From Propioniciclava soli (GTDB lineage Bacteria; Actinomycetota; Actinomycetes; Propionibacteriales; Propionibacteriaceae), in the NCBI RefSeq assembly GCF_014858005.1, contig NZ_JACYOT010000001.1, positions 310,001 through 374,000 on the forward strand: 64,000 nt of DNA, given 5' to 3'. Each line of letters begins with the position of its first letter. Within the stretch, counting starts at the first letter, position 1. The notes under the pieces were generated by a model. That model made no database searches, had not been told where the DNA came from, and saw only the letters and a program-made list of their open reading frames with translations. Of the stretch, positions 25,542 to 35,440 are shown piece after piece. Both the position numbers and the translations under genes were made by a program.

Positions 25542-26783
25542 TCAGGCCTGGGCCGCGGCGGCGTCCGGCTCGGACGCCTCGTCGGCCAGCACGCGCGCGG
25601 GGTCGGCGAGCAGGGTGGCGATGCCGTGGTAGGCCGCGCCGAGGGCCCCGGGGGCCTCGGCCGCGGTGCGGACGCTGACCTGCACCGGCTCGAAGGGCCC
25701 CGACAGCACGCGGGTGTCGAGCTCGGCGCGCACGGCCGGGGTGAGCGCGTCGGCCAGCTCGGCGAGGTGACCGCCGAGCACGACGTGGGAGAGGTCGAGC
25801 AGGTTGAGCGCCGCCGAGAGCGCGATGCCGAGGGCCCGGCCGGCGCGGGTGAGGGCGGCGGCGAGGGCCGGGTCGGGGTCGGGGGCGGCGGCGTCCGCGA
25901 CGAGGACGTCCCAGTCGTCGCGCCCGGACGCGGCGAGCAGGGCCCGGCGTCCGGCGACGGCCTCCAGGCAGCCGCGCGCGCCGCAGCCGCAGACCGGCCC
26001 GTCCGGGTCGACGCACACGTGGCCGAGCTCGCCGGCCCAGCCGTGCCGCCCGGCGAGCACCTGGCCGCCGAGCACGGTCGACGAGCCGATGCCGACGTTG
26101 CCCGAGACGTACACGAACGAGTCGAGGTCGCCCGGGTACCCCGGGGCGGGCTGGGCGATGGTGAGGGCGGCGCAGTCGGCCTCGTTGTCCAGCCCCGTGA
26201 GGGTGCGTTCGGACGCCCATCGCGCCAGGTGGGGCAGCACGGCGACCTGGCTCCAGCCGAGGTTCGGCGCGCGCAGCAGGACGCCCGCGTCGTGGTCGAC
26301 GATGCCGGGCAGGGCCACGTGGGCCGACAGCAGGTGGGCCCCGGCCGGGGCGTCCGCGAGCGTTTCGGCCCCGAGATCGGCCAGGCGCGCGAGGGTGGCG
26401 TCGGCGTCCGAGCCCGCGAGGTCGTCGGTCACGAACCGGCGAGCGAGCACGCGGCCGGCGAGGTCGATGACGTAGGAGGCGAGGTGACCGACGTTGGCCT
26501 CCAGGCCCAGCGCCACGAACGTGCCCGGCGCCGGCCGCAGCGGCACCCCGGGTCGGCCCCGGCCGCGCTGGGCCGGGTCGTCCTCGGCCAGGATGCCGCC
26601 GGCGACCAGCTGGTCGACGAGCCGGGAGACCGTCGAACGTGTCATGCCCGTGGCCCCCGCGACGTCCGCCCGGGTGAATTCTCCAGGGCGCGCGAACACG
26701 GCCTGGGCCACCAGCACGAGATTCAAGGAGCGAAGCGTCGACTGCCGTGCGCCGCGGGGTGAGGTGGAGGACAATGGCTGCAC
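25542..26783 (-). CDS. xylR: ROK family transcriptional repressor (probable xylose repressor)
   Basis: A 413-residue regulator. The N-terminal winged helix spans about residues 10-75 (TLRSLNLVLVAQAVFA, FTRADVAGATGMTRSTVSRLVDQLV). The ROK sugar-kinase-like domain has VALGLEANVGHLASYVIDL, the segment GNVGIGSSTVLGGQVLAG, and the zinc-binding/ROK signature GHVCVDPDGPVCGCGARGCLE with the expected Cys residues, cited here under the family name only. It is divergent from xylA with 70 bp between starts, the usual place for the repressor of xylose isomerase and xylulokinase. GTG at 26783 is set by TACAGT 6 nt upstream. The symbol is inferred from context, not specificity. Confidence 0.85.
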   Translation of the reverse strand: MQPLSSTSPRGARQSTLRSLNLVLVAQAVFARPGEFTRADVAGATGMTRSTVSRLVDQLVAGGILAEDDPAQRGRGRPGVPLRPAPGTFVALGLEANVGHLASYVIDLAGRVLARRFVTDDLAGSDADATLARLADLGAETLADAPAGAHLLSAHVALPGIVDHDAGVLLRAPNLGWSQVAVLPHLARWASERTLTGLDNEADCAALTIAQPAPGYPGDLDSFVYVSGNVGIGSSTVLGGQVLAGRHGWAGELGHVCVDPDGPVCGCGARGCLEAVAGRRALLAASGRDDWDVLVADAAAPDPDPALAAALTRAGRALGIALSAALNLLDLSHVVLGGHLAELADALTPAVRAELDTRVLSGPFEPVQVSVRTAAEAPGALGAAYHGIATLLADPARVLADEASEPDAAAAQA

Positions 26784-26853
26784 ATCTTGACTGTACGCGA
26801 GAGCGCGTTTAGTCTTGTCGTGAAACTTATATCGATGGCGAGGAGGCCTCATC
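26784..26853. promoter_or_regulatory. Divergent xylR-xylA control region
   Basis: Minus strand: TACAGT (26795-26790), 6 nt from the regulator's GTG, gives a leaderless transcript. Plus strand: TTATAT (26827-26832) is an AT-rich -10 candidate, and GAGGAGG precedes the xylA ATG. Between the two lies TTTAGTCTTGTCGTGAAACT, containing AGT-N11-ACT half-sites that could be the ROK operator. The operator is a guess from symmetry and position. Confidence 0.5.
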
Positions 26854-28026
26854 ATGGTTCGTGCTCCGGAGAAGTCAGACAAGTTCTCGTTCGGTCTGTG
26901 GACGATCGGCTGGACGGGCACCGACCCCTTCGGCCCGGACACCCGCCCGGCCCTGGAGCCCTGGGAGTACGCGGAGAAGCTGGCCGAGCTGGGCGCGTGG
27001 GGCATCACGTTCCACGACAACGACGTGTACCCCTTCGACGCCGACGACGCGACCCGTTCGGAGCGCATCGACACGCTCAAGAAGGCGGCGGAGGCGTCCG
27101 GCCTGGTCATCGAGATGGTGACGACCAACACGTTCAGCCACCCCGTGTTCAAGGACGGCGGTCTCACCGCCAACGACCGCGCGGTGCGCCGCTTCGGCCT
27201 GCGCAAGGTGCTGCGCAACGTCGACCTGGCGGCCGAGCTGGGGGCGTCCACCTTCGTGATGTGGGGTGGCCGCGAGGGCACCGAGTACGACTCGTCGAAG
27301 GATCTCCACGCCGCGCACCAGCGTTACGCCGAGGGGCTCGACACGGTCGCGGCCCACATCAAGGAGCAGGGCTACGACCTGCGCATCGCCCTGGAGCCGA
27401 AGCCGAACGAGCCCCGCGGTGACATCTTCCTGCCCACCATCGGGCACGCCCTCGGCCTCATCGCCACGCTGGAGCACGGCGACATCGTCGGCCTCAACCC
27501 CGAGGTCGGGCACGAGCAGATGGCGAACCTCAACTACACCCACGGCCTGGCGCAGGCGCTGCAGGCCGGCAAGCTGTTCCACATCGACCTGAACGGCCAG
27601 AAGGGCCTGAAGTACGACCAGGACCTCGTGTTCGGCCACGGCGACCTGCTGAGCGCGTTCTTCACGGTCGACCTGCTGGTCAACGGCTTCCCCAACGGCG
27701 GCCCGACTTACGACGGCCCGATCCACTTCGACTACAAGCCCTCGCGCACCGAGGGCATGGAGGGCATCTGGGACACGGCGAAGGCCAACATGGAGACCTA
27801 CCTGTTGCTCGCCGAGAAGGCCCGCGCGTTCCGCGCCGACCCGCAGGTGCAGGAGACCATGAAGGCCGCCGGCATCTTCGAGCTCGGTGTGCCCACGCTG
27901 GCCCAGGGCGAGTCGGTGGCCGACTTCCTGGCCGCCGAGGAGGAGTTCGACGCCGAGGCCTCCGGGGCGCGGGAGACGTACTTCGTCCGCCTGTACCAGC
28001 AGGCGCTGGCCCACCTGATCGGCTGA
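26854..28026 (+). CDS. xylA: Xylose isomerase
   Basis: A 390-residue enzyme converting D-xylose to D-xylulose. It is the short class I (Streptomyces/Actinoplanes-type) form, and residue numbering matches that group: His54 and Asp57 (FHDND), Glu181 and Lys183 (LEPKPNEP), Glu217 and His220 (NPEVGH), Asp245 (HIDLNG), Asp255/Asp257 and Asp287, so both metal sites are complete. A GAGGAGG ribosome site sits about 8 nt before ATG. It is followed at 4 nt by xylB, forming a classic xylAB operon opposite a ROK regulator. Confidence 0.97.
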   Translation: MVRAPEKSDKFSFGLWTIGWTGTDPFGPDTRPALEPWEYAEKLAELGAWGITFHDNDVYPFDADDATRSERIDTLKKAAEASGLVIEMVTTNTFSHPVFKDGGLTANDRAVRRFGLRKVLRNVDLAAELGASTFVMWGGREGTEYDSSKDLHAAHQRYAEGLDTVAAHIKEQGYDLRIALEPKPNEPRGDIFLPTIGHALGLIATLEHGDIVGLNPEVGHEQMANLNYTHGLAQALQAGKLFHIDLNGQKGLKYDQDLVFGHGDLLSAFFTVDLLVNGFPNGGPTYDGPIHFDYKPSRTEGMEGIWDTAKANMETYLLLAEKARAFRADPQVQETMKAAGIFELGVPTLAQGESVADFLAAEEEFDAEASGARETYFVRLYQQALAHLIG

Positions 28027-28030
28027 CGCC

Positions 28031-29437
28031 GTGACGCTGGTCGCCGGAATCGACAGCTCCACCCAGTCGGTCAAGGTCCTGGTCGTCGACGCCGAGTCCG
28101 GCGCCGTCGTCCGCCAGGGCCGGGCCGCCCATCCCGACGGCACCGAGGTGGCGCCGTCGGCGTGGTGGACGGCCCTGGGCGAGGCCATGGAGTCCGCCGG
28201 CGGGCTGGACGACGTCGCCGCGGTGTCGGTCGGCGGCCAGCAGCACGGCATGGTGGCGCTGGACGCCTCCGGTGCGGTGATCCGCGACGCGCTGCTGTGG
28301 AACGACACCCGCAGCGCGCCGGCGGCATCCGACCTCACCGAGGAGCTGGGCGGGCCGCAGGCGTGGGTGGACGCCGTCGGCTCGGTGCCGGTGGCCAGCC
28401 TCACCGCCACCAAGCTGCGGTGGCTTGCCGATGCGGAGCCCGACCACGCGGCCGCCGTCGCGGCCGTGGCCCTGCCGCACGACTGGCTCACGTGGCAGCT
28501 CGCCGGCGCGCCGGGCATCGAGGCGTTGGTCACCGACCGGTCGGACGCCTCGGGCACGGCCTACTTCGACGCCGTGGGCAACGCCTATCGCCGCGACCTG
28601 CTGGGCCTCGCGCTGCGCCGCGACGCCGCCGACGTGGTGCTGCCCCGCGTGCTGGGGCCGGCGGAATCGGGGTTGGCCATGGCCACCTCCGGGGCCCCGC
28701 TGGGGCCGGGCTGCGGCGACAACGCCGGCGCGGCCCTGGGGCTGGGGCTGACCCCGGGGGAGACGTCGCTCTCGCTCGGCACGTCCGGGGTGGTGGCGGT
28801 GGTCTCGACCACGCCGGTCGCGGACGCCTCGGGTGCGATCAACGGTTTCGCCGATGCCACGGGTGAGTACCTGCCCCTGGCCTGCACGCTGAACGCCGCC
28901 CAGGTGTTCGACGTGTTCGCTCGCCTGTTGGGCGTCGACCACCGCGCGCTCGGTGAGCTCGCGCTGAGCGCCGAGCCGGGCGCGGGCGGGTTGGTGCTGC
29001 TGCCGCTGTTCAACGGCGAGCGGACGCCCAACCTCCCGGACGCCACGGCCTCTCTGCGCCACATGACGATGGCCAACTCCACGCGGGCCAACCTGGCGCG
29101 CGCGGCGTTCGAGGGCGTCCTCGGTCATATGGCCTACGCCCTGGACGCCGTCCGCTCGTTTGGCGTGGCCGTCGAGCGTGTGTCGCTGGTGGGCGGGGCG
29201 GCGAAGTCCGCCGCGATTCGCCAGCTGGCGCCGTCGATCCTCGGGGTCGAGGTCGTCGTGCCGCCGGACGGAGAATACGTCGCCCTGGGCGCGGCCAAGC
29301 AGGCCGCGTGGGTGGCGTCCGGTGCCGCCGAGGTGCCCGTCTGGCCCTTGGCGGGGGTCGAGACCCTCGCGGGCGACGACACCCCCTTCATCCGGCAGCG
29401 GTTCGCCGAGGCCCTGGCCGAGGCCGAGGGAGTCTGA
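28031..29437 (+). CDS. xylB: Xylulokinase
   Basis: A 468-residue FGGY-family kinase phosphorylating D-xylulose to xylulose 5-phosphate. Features: phosphate-1 motif [15 protein letters not shown] at the N-terminus, [54 protein letters not shown], and the C-terminal adenosine-site helix [19 protein letters not shown]. The length is typical. The GTG start is 4 nt after the xylA stop. No pentose transporter gene is adjacent, so uptake must be encoded elsewhere or shared. Confidence 0.95.
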   Translation: MTLVAGIDSSTQSVKVLVVDAESGAVVRQGRAAHPDGTEVAPSAWWTALGEAMESAGGLDDVAAVSVGGQQHGMVALDASGAVIRDALLWNDTRSAPAASDLTEELGGPQAWVDAVGSVPVASLTATKLRWLADAEPDHAAAVAAVALPHDWLTWQLAGAPGIEALVTDRSDASGTAYFDAVGNAYRRDLLGLALRRDAADVVLPRVLGPAESGLAMATSGAPLGPGCGDNAGAALGLGLTPGETSLSLGTSGVVAVVSTTPVADASGAINGFADATGEYLPLACTLNAAQVFDVFARLLGVDHRALGELALSAEPGAGGLVLLPLFNGERTPNLPDATASLRHMTMANSTRANLARAAFEGVLGHMAYALDAVRSFGVAVERVSLVGGAAKSAAIRQLAPSILGVEVVVPPDGEYVALGAAKQAAWVASGAAEVPVWPLAGVETLAGDDTPFIRQRFAEALAEAEGV

Positions 29438-29449
29438 GAAGCTGCCCGC

Positions 29450-32137
29450 ATGGGTGTGCTGGCGCAGGCGTGGCAGGAGGTGCGCCTGCACCCGGCCCGT
29501 TTCGCGGCGACGCTGACCGCGATCGTGCTCTCGGTGGCGTTCCTGGCCGCCACGCAGGTGTTCGCCGCCACCGAGTCGAACGCGATCACCGAGCGCGAGA
29601 TGCTGTTCGCCTCGCGCGCGGATGTGGTGGTCGACTCCCACCTGTGGCACTGGCCCGACGCGCGCCTCCAACGCGATGGCGGCCTGGCGTTGGCGGAGGA
29701 GACCCTGCGCGACCAGCCCGAGGTGGTGTCCTTCGAACGGTTCAGCCAGCTGTACACGCACCTGAGCAGCCGCGACGCGTTCGCGGGCGTCAAGCTCACC
29801 ACCTCGCCGATGGATCCGGAGCTGCGGTGGTACGCCCCGAGCGAGGGCCGCTACCCGGAGACGGCCGTCGAGATCGTCCTCACCCGTGACACGGCCGCCG
29901 ACCTGGGTGTCGGGCTGGGCGACACCGTGCAGCTCAACCTGGCCGACGTCCTGCCCCTGACCGTCGTTGGGCTCACCGACGAGCGCGGTTACGACGACCC
30001 GCCCGCCTACGCGATGCACGCGTTGCTGGAGCGAGCGGGCACCCTGTTGCCGCCGCCCGACTACAGCATCCTCATCAATCCGGCCACCACCGCCCGGGAG
30101 ACCCCCGGCGCGTCCAGCGGCGGCGTCGGCGTCCGACTGCTCGTGCGCACCGCCAGCCCGGACGTGGCGTCGGCGGTCGTCGAGAAGACCCAGCAGGCGC
30201 TGTACCGGGCCGGCTTCCTCAAGATCATCGTCGAGCCCAAGGTGGCTGCGGTCGTCCGCGCCGAGGCGGCCGGGGCCGTCGCGGGCGGGGCCGGCTGGCT
30301 CAGCCTGCTGGTGACCGGCTGCGGTGCCGTGGCCGTGCTCGTCGGCACGCTCATCATCGCCAACACGTTCACGATCCTCGTCGCCCAGCGCCGGCGCCAG
30401 ATTGGCCTGCTCCGTGCGGTGGGTGCGACGCGCGGTCAGGTGCTGGCCCGGTTCGTGGCCGAGGCGGGGGTGCTCGGCGCGTTGGGCACGGTGCTCGGGC
30501 TGCCGGTGGGGGTGGGGCTCGCCGCCGCGGTGTCGGGCTGGGCCACGCGGTCGCTGGTCCACGGGTTGGTCGTGCCGTGGCTGACGCTGGCCGGGGTGGC
30601 GCTGCTCGGCGTCGGGGTCACCGTTCTCGCGTCCCTCATCCCGCTGTCCCGGGCCACCCGCGTCCCGCCGCTCGCGGCGCTCCAGCCGGTGGACGCGGTG
30701 CCCCAGGCGGCCCGCCGGTCCGTCGTGCGGGGTGTGGTGTGCGCCGCCCTGGTGGCGATCGGCGCGGCGGTGATGGCGGCGGGGCTGGGGGCTTGGGCCG
30801 GCGTGGGCTCGGAGGCCTGGGGGCCGGTGGTGCGCGTCGTGGTGGTGGCCGTGGGCGCGGTTGGCGTCAGCGTGGGCGTCCTGGGCGCGTCGTCGCTGTA
30901 CGTGCCACCGCTGGTGCGGCTCCTTGGCGCCCCCGTGGTGGGCCGGTGGCCGGAGGCGCGCCTCGCCGTCGCCAACGCCGTCCGCAACCCTGCCCGGGTC
31001 GGTGCGACGGCCACGGCCGTCATGCTCGCCGTCGGCCTGATCGTCACCGTGCAAGTGGGCAGCGCCTCGGGGCGGGCCAGCGCGTTCGCGCGGATGGACG
31101 AGCGCTACCCGGTCGATCTCGCGCTGCAGTCCGCCGTCGCAGAACCCGACCTCGCCAATCCCAACGGCGCCTGGGCGGGCCCCAGCCGCCGCGACGCGAC
31201 CGGCCGGCTGAGGGGGTTCGCGCCCGGGGGGCTGGACGCCGTCCGCGCCACCCCCGGCGTGGCGGACGCCGAGCTGCTCACCACCACCGAGCCGCTCCTG
31301 CTGTGGACCGGCACGGGCATGATGCGCTTCCTGCCCGCCGCCGTCGTGCCGGCGGGGGCGCAGCGGCTGCTCAACGCTCCCGTCGAGGTGGGTCCGGGCG
31401 AGGTCGGTCTCCCGGCCCAGGTCATCTCACTGCTGCAGATCCAGGTGGGCTCGATCGTGATGCTGCAGTCGCTCACCGGGGACCGGGAGCCGTCGCTGCG
31501 GGTGGTGGAGAGCAATCTCGGCCCGTCGCTCGCGGTGCTTCACCCGGACACCCTGGCTGCCCTGCGCGCCCACACCCGCGACGGCCTCATTCTGGCGCGG
31601 CTGCAGAACCCGGACGACAGCGTGGGCGTCGTCCGGCAGTTGCAGGCGCAGCTCATGGCGGACAACCCGGGCCTCGAGGTGAGCGGGAGCGCCGAGCAGA
31701 AGGCCATGCTGCGCACCCTGCTCGACGACGTCACGGCGTTCCTCACGGGGCTGCTCGCCGTGGCCGCGCTCGTGGCGCTGATCGGGGTGGGCAACACGCT
31801 CGGGCTGTCGGTGCTGGAGCGCAGCCGCGAGTTTGCGCTGGTGCGCGCCCTGGGTCTGCAACGGTCGGGCGTCCGCCTCATGGTATTGCTGGAGTCGCTG
31901 GCGATCGCACTCGTCGCGATCGCGGTGGGGCTGGCGTTCGGCCTCCTGTTCGGGTGGGCCGGCGCGGCCGCCGTCGCCCAGGCGTTCGGGCTCAGCACCC
32001 CGCCGCTCGTCGTCGACTGGCCGGCCACGCTGCTCACCTGCGTGCTCGTCGTCGCGGCCGCGGCGCTGGCGTCCGTCCTACCCGGACGCCGCGCAGCCCG
32101 GGCGACCCCGGTCGAGGCGTTGGCGGACATCGGATGA
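29450..32137 (+). CDS. ABC transporter permease, FtsX/MacB type (two-FtsX)
   Basis: An 895-residue permease. A TM segment lies near residues 20-40 (FAATLTAIVLSVAFLAATQVF), followed by a MacB-type periplasmic-like domain (residues 45-270). A first FtsX block follows (about 280-410: LVTGCGAVAVLVGTLIIANT, with the RRQIGLLRAVGATRGQVL motif), then central TM segments, a second extracytoplasmic domain, and a terminal FtsX block (LSVLERSREFALVRALGLQ). This doubled layout is common in actinobacterial exporters of lipids, peptides or drugs of the LolE/MacB superfamily. It is paired with the ATPase gene downstream. ATG at 29450 is 12 nt after xylB, probably a separate unit with GAAGCT 6 nt upstream. 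Confidence 0.9.
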   Translation: MGVLAQAWQEVRLHPARFAATLTAIVLSVAFLAATQVFAATESNAITEREMLFASRADVVVDSHLWHWPDARLQRDGGLALAEETLRDQPEVVSFERFSQLYTHLSSRDAFAGVKLTTSPMDPELRWYAPSEGRYPETAVEIVLTRDTAADLGVGLGDTVQLNLADVLPLTVVGLTDERGYDDPPAYAMHALLERAGTLLPPPDYSILINPATTARETPGASSGGVGVRLLVRTASPDVASAVVEKTQQALYRAGFLKIIVEPKVAAVVRAEAAGAVAGGAGWLSLLVTGCGAVAVLVGTLIIANTFTILVAQRRRQIGLLRAVGATRGQVLARFVAEAGVLGALGTVLGLPVGVGLAAAVSGWATRSLVHGLVVPWLTLAGVALLGVGVTVLASLIPLSRATRVPPLAALQPVDAVPQAARRSVVRGVVCAALVAIGAAVMAAGLGAWAGVGSEAWGPVVRVVVVAVGAVGVSVGVLGASSLYVPPLVRLLGAPVVGRWPEARLAVANAVRNPARVGATATAVMLAVGLIVTVQVGSASGRASAFARMDERYPVDLALQSAVAEPDLANPNGAWAGPSRRDATGRLRGFAPGGLDAVRATPGVADAELLTTTEPLLLWTGTGMMRFLPAAVVPAGAQRLLNAPVEVGPGEVGLPAQVISLLQIQVGSIVMLQSLTGDREPSLRVVESNLGPSLAVLHPDTLAALRAHTRDGLILARLQNPDDSVGVVRQLQAQLMADNPGLEVSGSAEQKAMLRTLLDDVTAFLTGLLAVAALVALIGVGNTLGLSVLERSREFALVRALGLQRSGVRLMVLLESLAIALVAIAVGLAFGLLFGWAGAAAVAQAFGLSTPPLVVDWPATLLTCVLVVAAAALASVLPGRRAARATPVEALADIG

Positions 32138-32157
32138 GGGTCGAGGAGGGAGCGCCC

Positions 32158-32883
32158 ATGGGTGAGGACGTGGTGGCCGAGGCCATCGATCTGGTGAAGG
32201 TGTACGGCGAGGGCGACCGCGCGGTCCGGGCCGTCGACGGCATCAGCGCGCGATTCACCCGCGGCTCCTTCACCGCGATCATGGGGCCGTCGGGCTCCGG
32301 CAAGTCCACCCTGATGCACTGTCTGGCGGGGCTGGATCGGGTGACGTCCGGCCGGGTGCTGCTGGGTGGGGTCGATCTGGCGGGCATGGACGACCGCACG
32401 CTGACCCGCACCCGGCGGGACAGGATTGGCTTCGTGTTCCAGGCGTTCAACCTGCTGCCCACCCTCACGGCCCGGCAGAACATCACCCTGCCCGCGGAGC
32501 TGGCGGGCCGCCGCGTCGGGCGGGAGCAGCTGGACTCCGTGGTGGCGCCGTTGGGGTTGGGGGATCGGCTGGAGCACCGGCCCTCGGAGCTCTCGGGCGG
32601 GCAACAGCAGCGCGTCGCGATCGCCCGGGCGCTGATCACCCAGCCGGATGTGGTGTTCGCCGACGAGCCCACCGGTGCTCTGGATTCCCACACGGGCGAG
32701 CAGATTCTCGCGCTGCTGCGCCAGTGCGTCGATGAGCTGGGGCAGACGGTCATCATGGTCACCCACGACGCGCACGCGGCGTCGTACGCCCACCGCGAGG
32801 TGCACTTGTCCGATGGCCGGACGGTGCCGGTGACGGACATCGGGACTTCTGGGCGCCCCGAGCGCTCGGGCGCGCCGACCTGA
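32158..32883 (+). CDS. ABC transporter ATP-binding protein (LolD/MacB type)
   Basis: A 241-residue ATPase: Walker A GPSGSGKST, Q-loop VFQAFNLLP, signature LSGGQQQRVAIARAL, Walker B VVFADEPTGALD and H-loop VTHD, all intact. The spacing matches the LolD/MacB/FtsE group that works with FtsX-type permeases such as its upstream neighbour. Two starts are possible. ATG 32158 has a strong GAGGAGGG 7 nt upstream and is preferred; ATG 32134 overlaps the permease stop (ATGA) and would add eight residues. The C-terminal extension after the D-loop is short and polar. Confidence 0.94.
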   Translation: MGEDVVAEAIDLVKVYGEGDRAVRAVDGISARFTRGSFTAIMGPSGSGKSTLMHCLAGLDRVTSGRVLLGGVDLAGMDDRTLTRTRRDRIGFVFQAFNLLPTLTARQNITLPAELAGRRVGREQLDSVVAPLGLGDRLEHRPSELSGGQQQRVAIARALITQPDVVFADEPTGALDSHTGEQILALLRQCVDELGQTVIMVTHDAHAASYAHREVHLSDGRTVPVTDIGTSGRPERSGAPT

Positions 32884-33065
32884 CCAATGCCCGCCTGACC
32901 GATGCCCGGCCCGGAGTGCCGCTGCTGCAGCGGAGCAGATGGGTTGGGCCGGGGCCGGGGTGTCCGGTTACCCGGCCCGGGTGGCGCGGCCGGCCGGGTG
33001 GGCAGCGGCCCCAAAAGTTGCCCACAGATTGCCTCACCCCTCTGGTGCGCACGCTTCGATCCCTC

Positions 33066-33071
33066 TAGAAT
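33066..33071 (+). promoter_or_regulatory. -10 element of a leaderless promoter for the DUF222 gene
   Basis: TAGAAT, close to the sigma-70 consensus, ends 6 nt before ATG 33078. The preceding 190 bp gap carries only GC-rich short repeats (TGACCrATGCCCG twice at about 32880-32910, and a CCGCTGC/GCAGCGG palindrome near 32920). Confidence 0.6.
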
Positions 33072-33077
33072 AGGTAC

Positions 33078-34670
33078 ATGAGTTCGAATAAGGCGAGAGC
33101 GGCGGCGGTGGGTGGTGTGATCAGCGCGGCCGCTGCCGACAACCTCGCCGCGCTCGACCATGCCACCGCGCAACTGGAATCGGCCGAGGTAGCGCAGCTG
33201 ATCTGCTTGGCCAACGCCTGCGACCTCCACCGCATCGACGCCGCCGTCATCGTTGACGGGTGCGAGCGGCTGGTGTCGTTGGGCGGGGACGGGACGCCGC
33301 AGGTCGGGGAGTTCCTCGCCGCGGAGATCGGCGCGATGCTGCGGATCGGGCCCGGCGCCGCGAAGCGTCGGCTGGCGCAGGCGCTGAACCTGAGCCACCG
33401 GCACCCCCAGTTGTGGGATCTGACGATGCGCGGGTTGGTCCGCGTGTGGCAGGCGGTGTGGGTCGCGGACGCGTGCGTCGAGGCCGGGATCTCCCAGCAG
33501 GCCTGCGCCGTGGTGGACGGGCACTGCGCCGTGGCGCTCGCGATGCAGCCGTTCGGACGCGTCCGCGATCAGCTGGCGGGCTGGATCCTGTTGGCCGACA
33601 CCGAACTCGCACACGAGCGCGCCGAGCGAACGGCGGGGTGGCGTGGGGTGAGGGTCGAGCCCATCCGCGAGGGTGCGACCGCGCTGAGTGGCAAGCTCGA
33701 CGCCCGCGATGGCGTTGACTTGGACGACGCGCTGGGGCAACTCGCCCAGCAGCTGCCCACCGACCTGGACTTCCAGCACCGCCGCGCCCTGTCGTTGGGC
33801 ATGCTGGCGCGGCACGCCTTGGGTCAGGACGAACTGCCCGACGTCGCGTCGCTCGCGCCCGGCGGCCCCGGCACGGGCCGGGGCGCAGGGGGCAACGACG
33901 ATCCCACGGTGTTCGTCGTGGACGCCGCGGGCTTCGCCGCGCCGCGGCGAACCCCGGCCGACGGACGCGCGGACGGCGACACCGGCGCGGATGCTGCTGG
34001 GTTGGACGAGTCGGTGACCGACGCTGCGGCGGGTTGGTTCACGCAGCTGATCGGCGCCACCAAGCCGCGGACGCGCGAGCTAGTCATCCACCTCGACGCC
34101 GACGCCTTGCGCCACCCCGAGCGCGGCGTGGCGACCGTGGAGGGCTGGGGTGTGCTGCTGGCTGACCAGCTCGGCGGGCTGCTGAAGGACGCGACGGTGA
34201 TCTGCCGGCCGGTGATCGACCCCGGCCGGCTCCCCGCCACGGACGCCTACGGCGTTCCGGAGCGGATGCGGCACGCGGTGGAGGTCCGCAACCCGGTGGA
34301 GGTGTTCCCGTGGGGTACGGCGCGGGCCCGGGCGTGCCAGCTGGACCACACGGTTCCTTTCGATCATGACGCCCCGTCCGGTGCCGGGCAGACCCGGCCC
34401 GACAACCTCGGCCCACTCGGTGCGTTCACGCACCGGGTGAAGACCCATGGGGGCTGGCGGGTCGAGCAGCCGATGCCCGGGGTGTTCTGCTGGGAATCAC
34501 CGGCGGGGTTCCGCTATCTGGTGACCCCGACCGGCACCACGCTGGTCCGGAGGCCCCCGCCCCGGACGGGGGAGTGGTGGACGGTCGAGCCGCCCGGCTG
34601 GCTGGACGAGCCCGACCCACCCGAACACTGCGACCCCCGCGACGACACCCGTGCGCTGACCGCCGTCTGA
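33078..34670 (+). CDS. DUF222 protein with HNH-like C-terminus
   Basis: A 530-residue protein of the actinobacterial DUF222/13E12-repeat family. Residues about 20-270 are the alpha-helical DUF222 part (LICLANACDLHRIDAAVIV, GPGAAKRRLAQALNL, DGVDLDDALGQLAQ). A polar linker of about 50 residues follows. The C-terminal domain ends in an HNH-like motif CQLDHTVPFDHDAP, TRPDNLGPLGAF, HRVKTHGGW. In active HNH nucleases of this family a CxxC/CxxHH zinc knuckle surrounds these residues; here the second half reads GAFTHRVKT, so zinc ligands are reduced and activity is doubtful. Members are often multi-copy and linked to mobile DNA. Confidence 0.85.
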   Translation: MSSNKARAAAVGGVISAAAADNLAALDHATAQLESAEVAQLICLANACDLHRIDAAVIVDGCERLVSLGGDGTPQVGEFLAAEIGAMLRIGPGAAKRRLAQALNLSHRHPQLWDLTMRGLVRVWQAVWVADACVEAGISQQACAVVDGHCAVALAMQPFGRVRDQLAGWILLADTELAHERAERTAGWRGVRVEPIREGATALSGKLDARDGVDLDDALGQLAQQLPTDLDFQHRRALSLGMLARHALGQDELPDVASLAPGGPGTGRGAGGNDDPTVFVVDAAGFAAPRRTPADGRADGDTGADAAGLDESVTDAAAGWFTQLIGATKPRTRELVIHLDADALRHPERGVATVEGWGVLLADQLGGLLKDATVICRPVIDPGRLPATDAYGVPERMRHAVEVRNPVEVFPWGTARARACQLDHTVPFDHDAPSGAGQTRPDNLGPLGAFTHRVKTHGGWRVEQPMPGVFCWESPAGFRYLVTPTGTTLVRRPPPRTGEWWTVEPPGWLDEPDPPEHCDPRDDTRALTAV

Positions 34671-34749
34671 GCCACCTCTGCGGCGGGCACCACTGCGCCC
34701 CAAATGCACCCCTGCGGGCGGTCACCACTGCGCCCGGGGGCGCCACGCA

Positions 34750-35424
34750 TCAGGCGTCCGCAGCCTCCGCCAGCGCGTCGGCCGCCGACGCCGGCGAGGA
34801 CAATACGCACCCGCCCCGGTCGTCGCCGCCCAGCGCGTTCGCCATCGTCGCTTGGGCGAGCACGATGACGGCACCATCGGCGAGGGCCGCGTCGACGGCC
34901 TCGCCGATGAGCCGGTCGAAGGTCGCCGTGTCGCCCACGTGGCGCGCCTGGATGGCGCCCTCCACGATGCGTCCGGCCACCTCGATCCCGGAGCCCGCCT
35001 CGTCGGTGAGCAGCCGGGTGGTCGGCTCGAGCGTGGACGCCAGGGTGGCGAGCGCTGTGATGCGGCCGCCACCCGCCTTCGCGAGCGCGGCGGCGCGCCG
35101 GGCCATGGGCCGGTCCACCCGCAGGACGGGCACGCGGGCGTCCAGGGCCACGCGGTCGCCGACCTCGCCGATCGAGGAGCAGGTGACGAGGATCGCAGCC
35201 GCCCCCCGCTCGGTGAGGTGTTCGACGTGGGCGGCGATCCGCTCGTCGTGGCGGCCGTCGACTCGGTGGCGGACCGCCTCGTCGAGCAGCCAGGCGTCCA
35301 CGACGTGGAGTTGCTCGGCGTCGGGCAGCCGTTCACGGACGAGCGCGTCGAAGCGCACCGCGTTGTCGGGTGCGGTGTGGATGAGGCCGACGATGCGGCC
35401 GGCGCGCTGGCCGCCCGGGGTCAC
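34750..35424 (-). CDS. Aspartate/glutamate racemase-family protein
   Basis: A 224-residue protein of the Asp/Glu/hydantoin racemase superfamily. The start GRIVGLIHTAPDNAVRF is typical of the N-terminal Rossmann-like lobe. The first catalytic-Cys motif is ILVTCSSIGEV; the second lobe carries IVLAQATMANALGG, where the second cysteine is replaced (LAQA), a variant seen in family members that are not simple racemases. GTG at 35424 has AGGAG about 8 nt upstream. The upstream small gene ends 16 nt before it, suggesting one transcript. The substrate is unknown. Confidence 0.75.
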   Translation of the reverse strand: MTPGGQRAGRIVGLIHTAPDNAVRFDALVRERLPDAEQLHVVDAWLLDEAVRHRVDGRHDERIAAHVEHLTERGAAAILVTCSSIGEVGDRVALDARVPVLRVDRPMARRAAALAKAGGGRITALATLASTLEPTTRLLTDEAGSGIEVAGRIVEGAIQARHVGDTATFDRLIGEAVDAALADGAVIVLAQATMANALGGDDRGGCVLSSPASAADALAEAADA

Positions 35425-35440
35425 GTCTTGCTCCTGGGGT

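Noticed and set aside
29450-32883. ABC exporter as part of the xylAB operon (xylose uptake)
   Set aside because: The permease is FtsX/MacB type with no substrate-binding protein; this class exports or extracts substrates and does not import pentoses.
32884-33077. Short repeats before the DUF222 gene as a CRISPR or attachment site
   Set aside because: Only two imperfect 13-bp copies without regular spacers, and no cas or integrase genes in the window.
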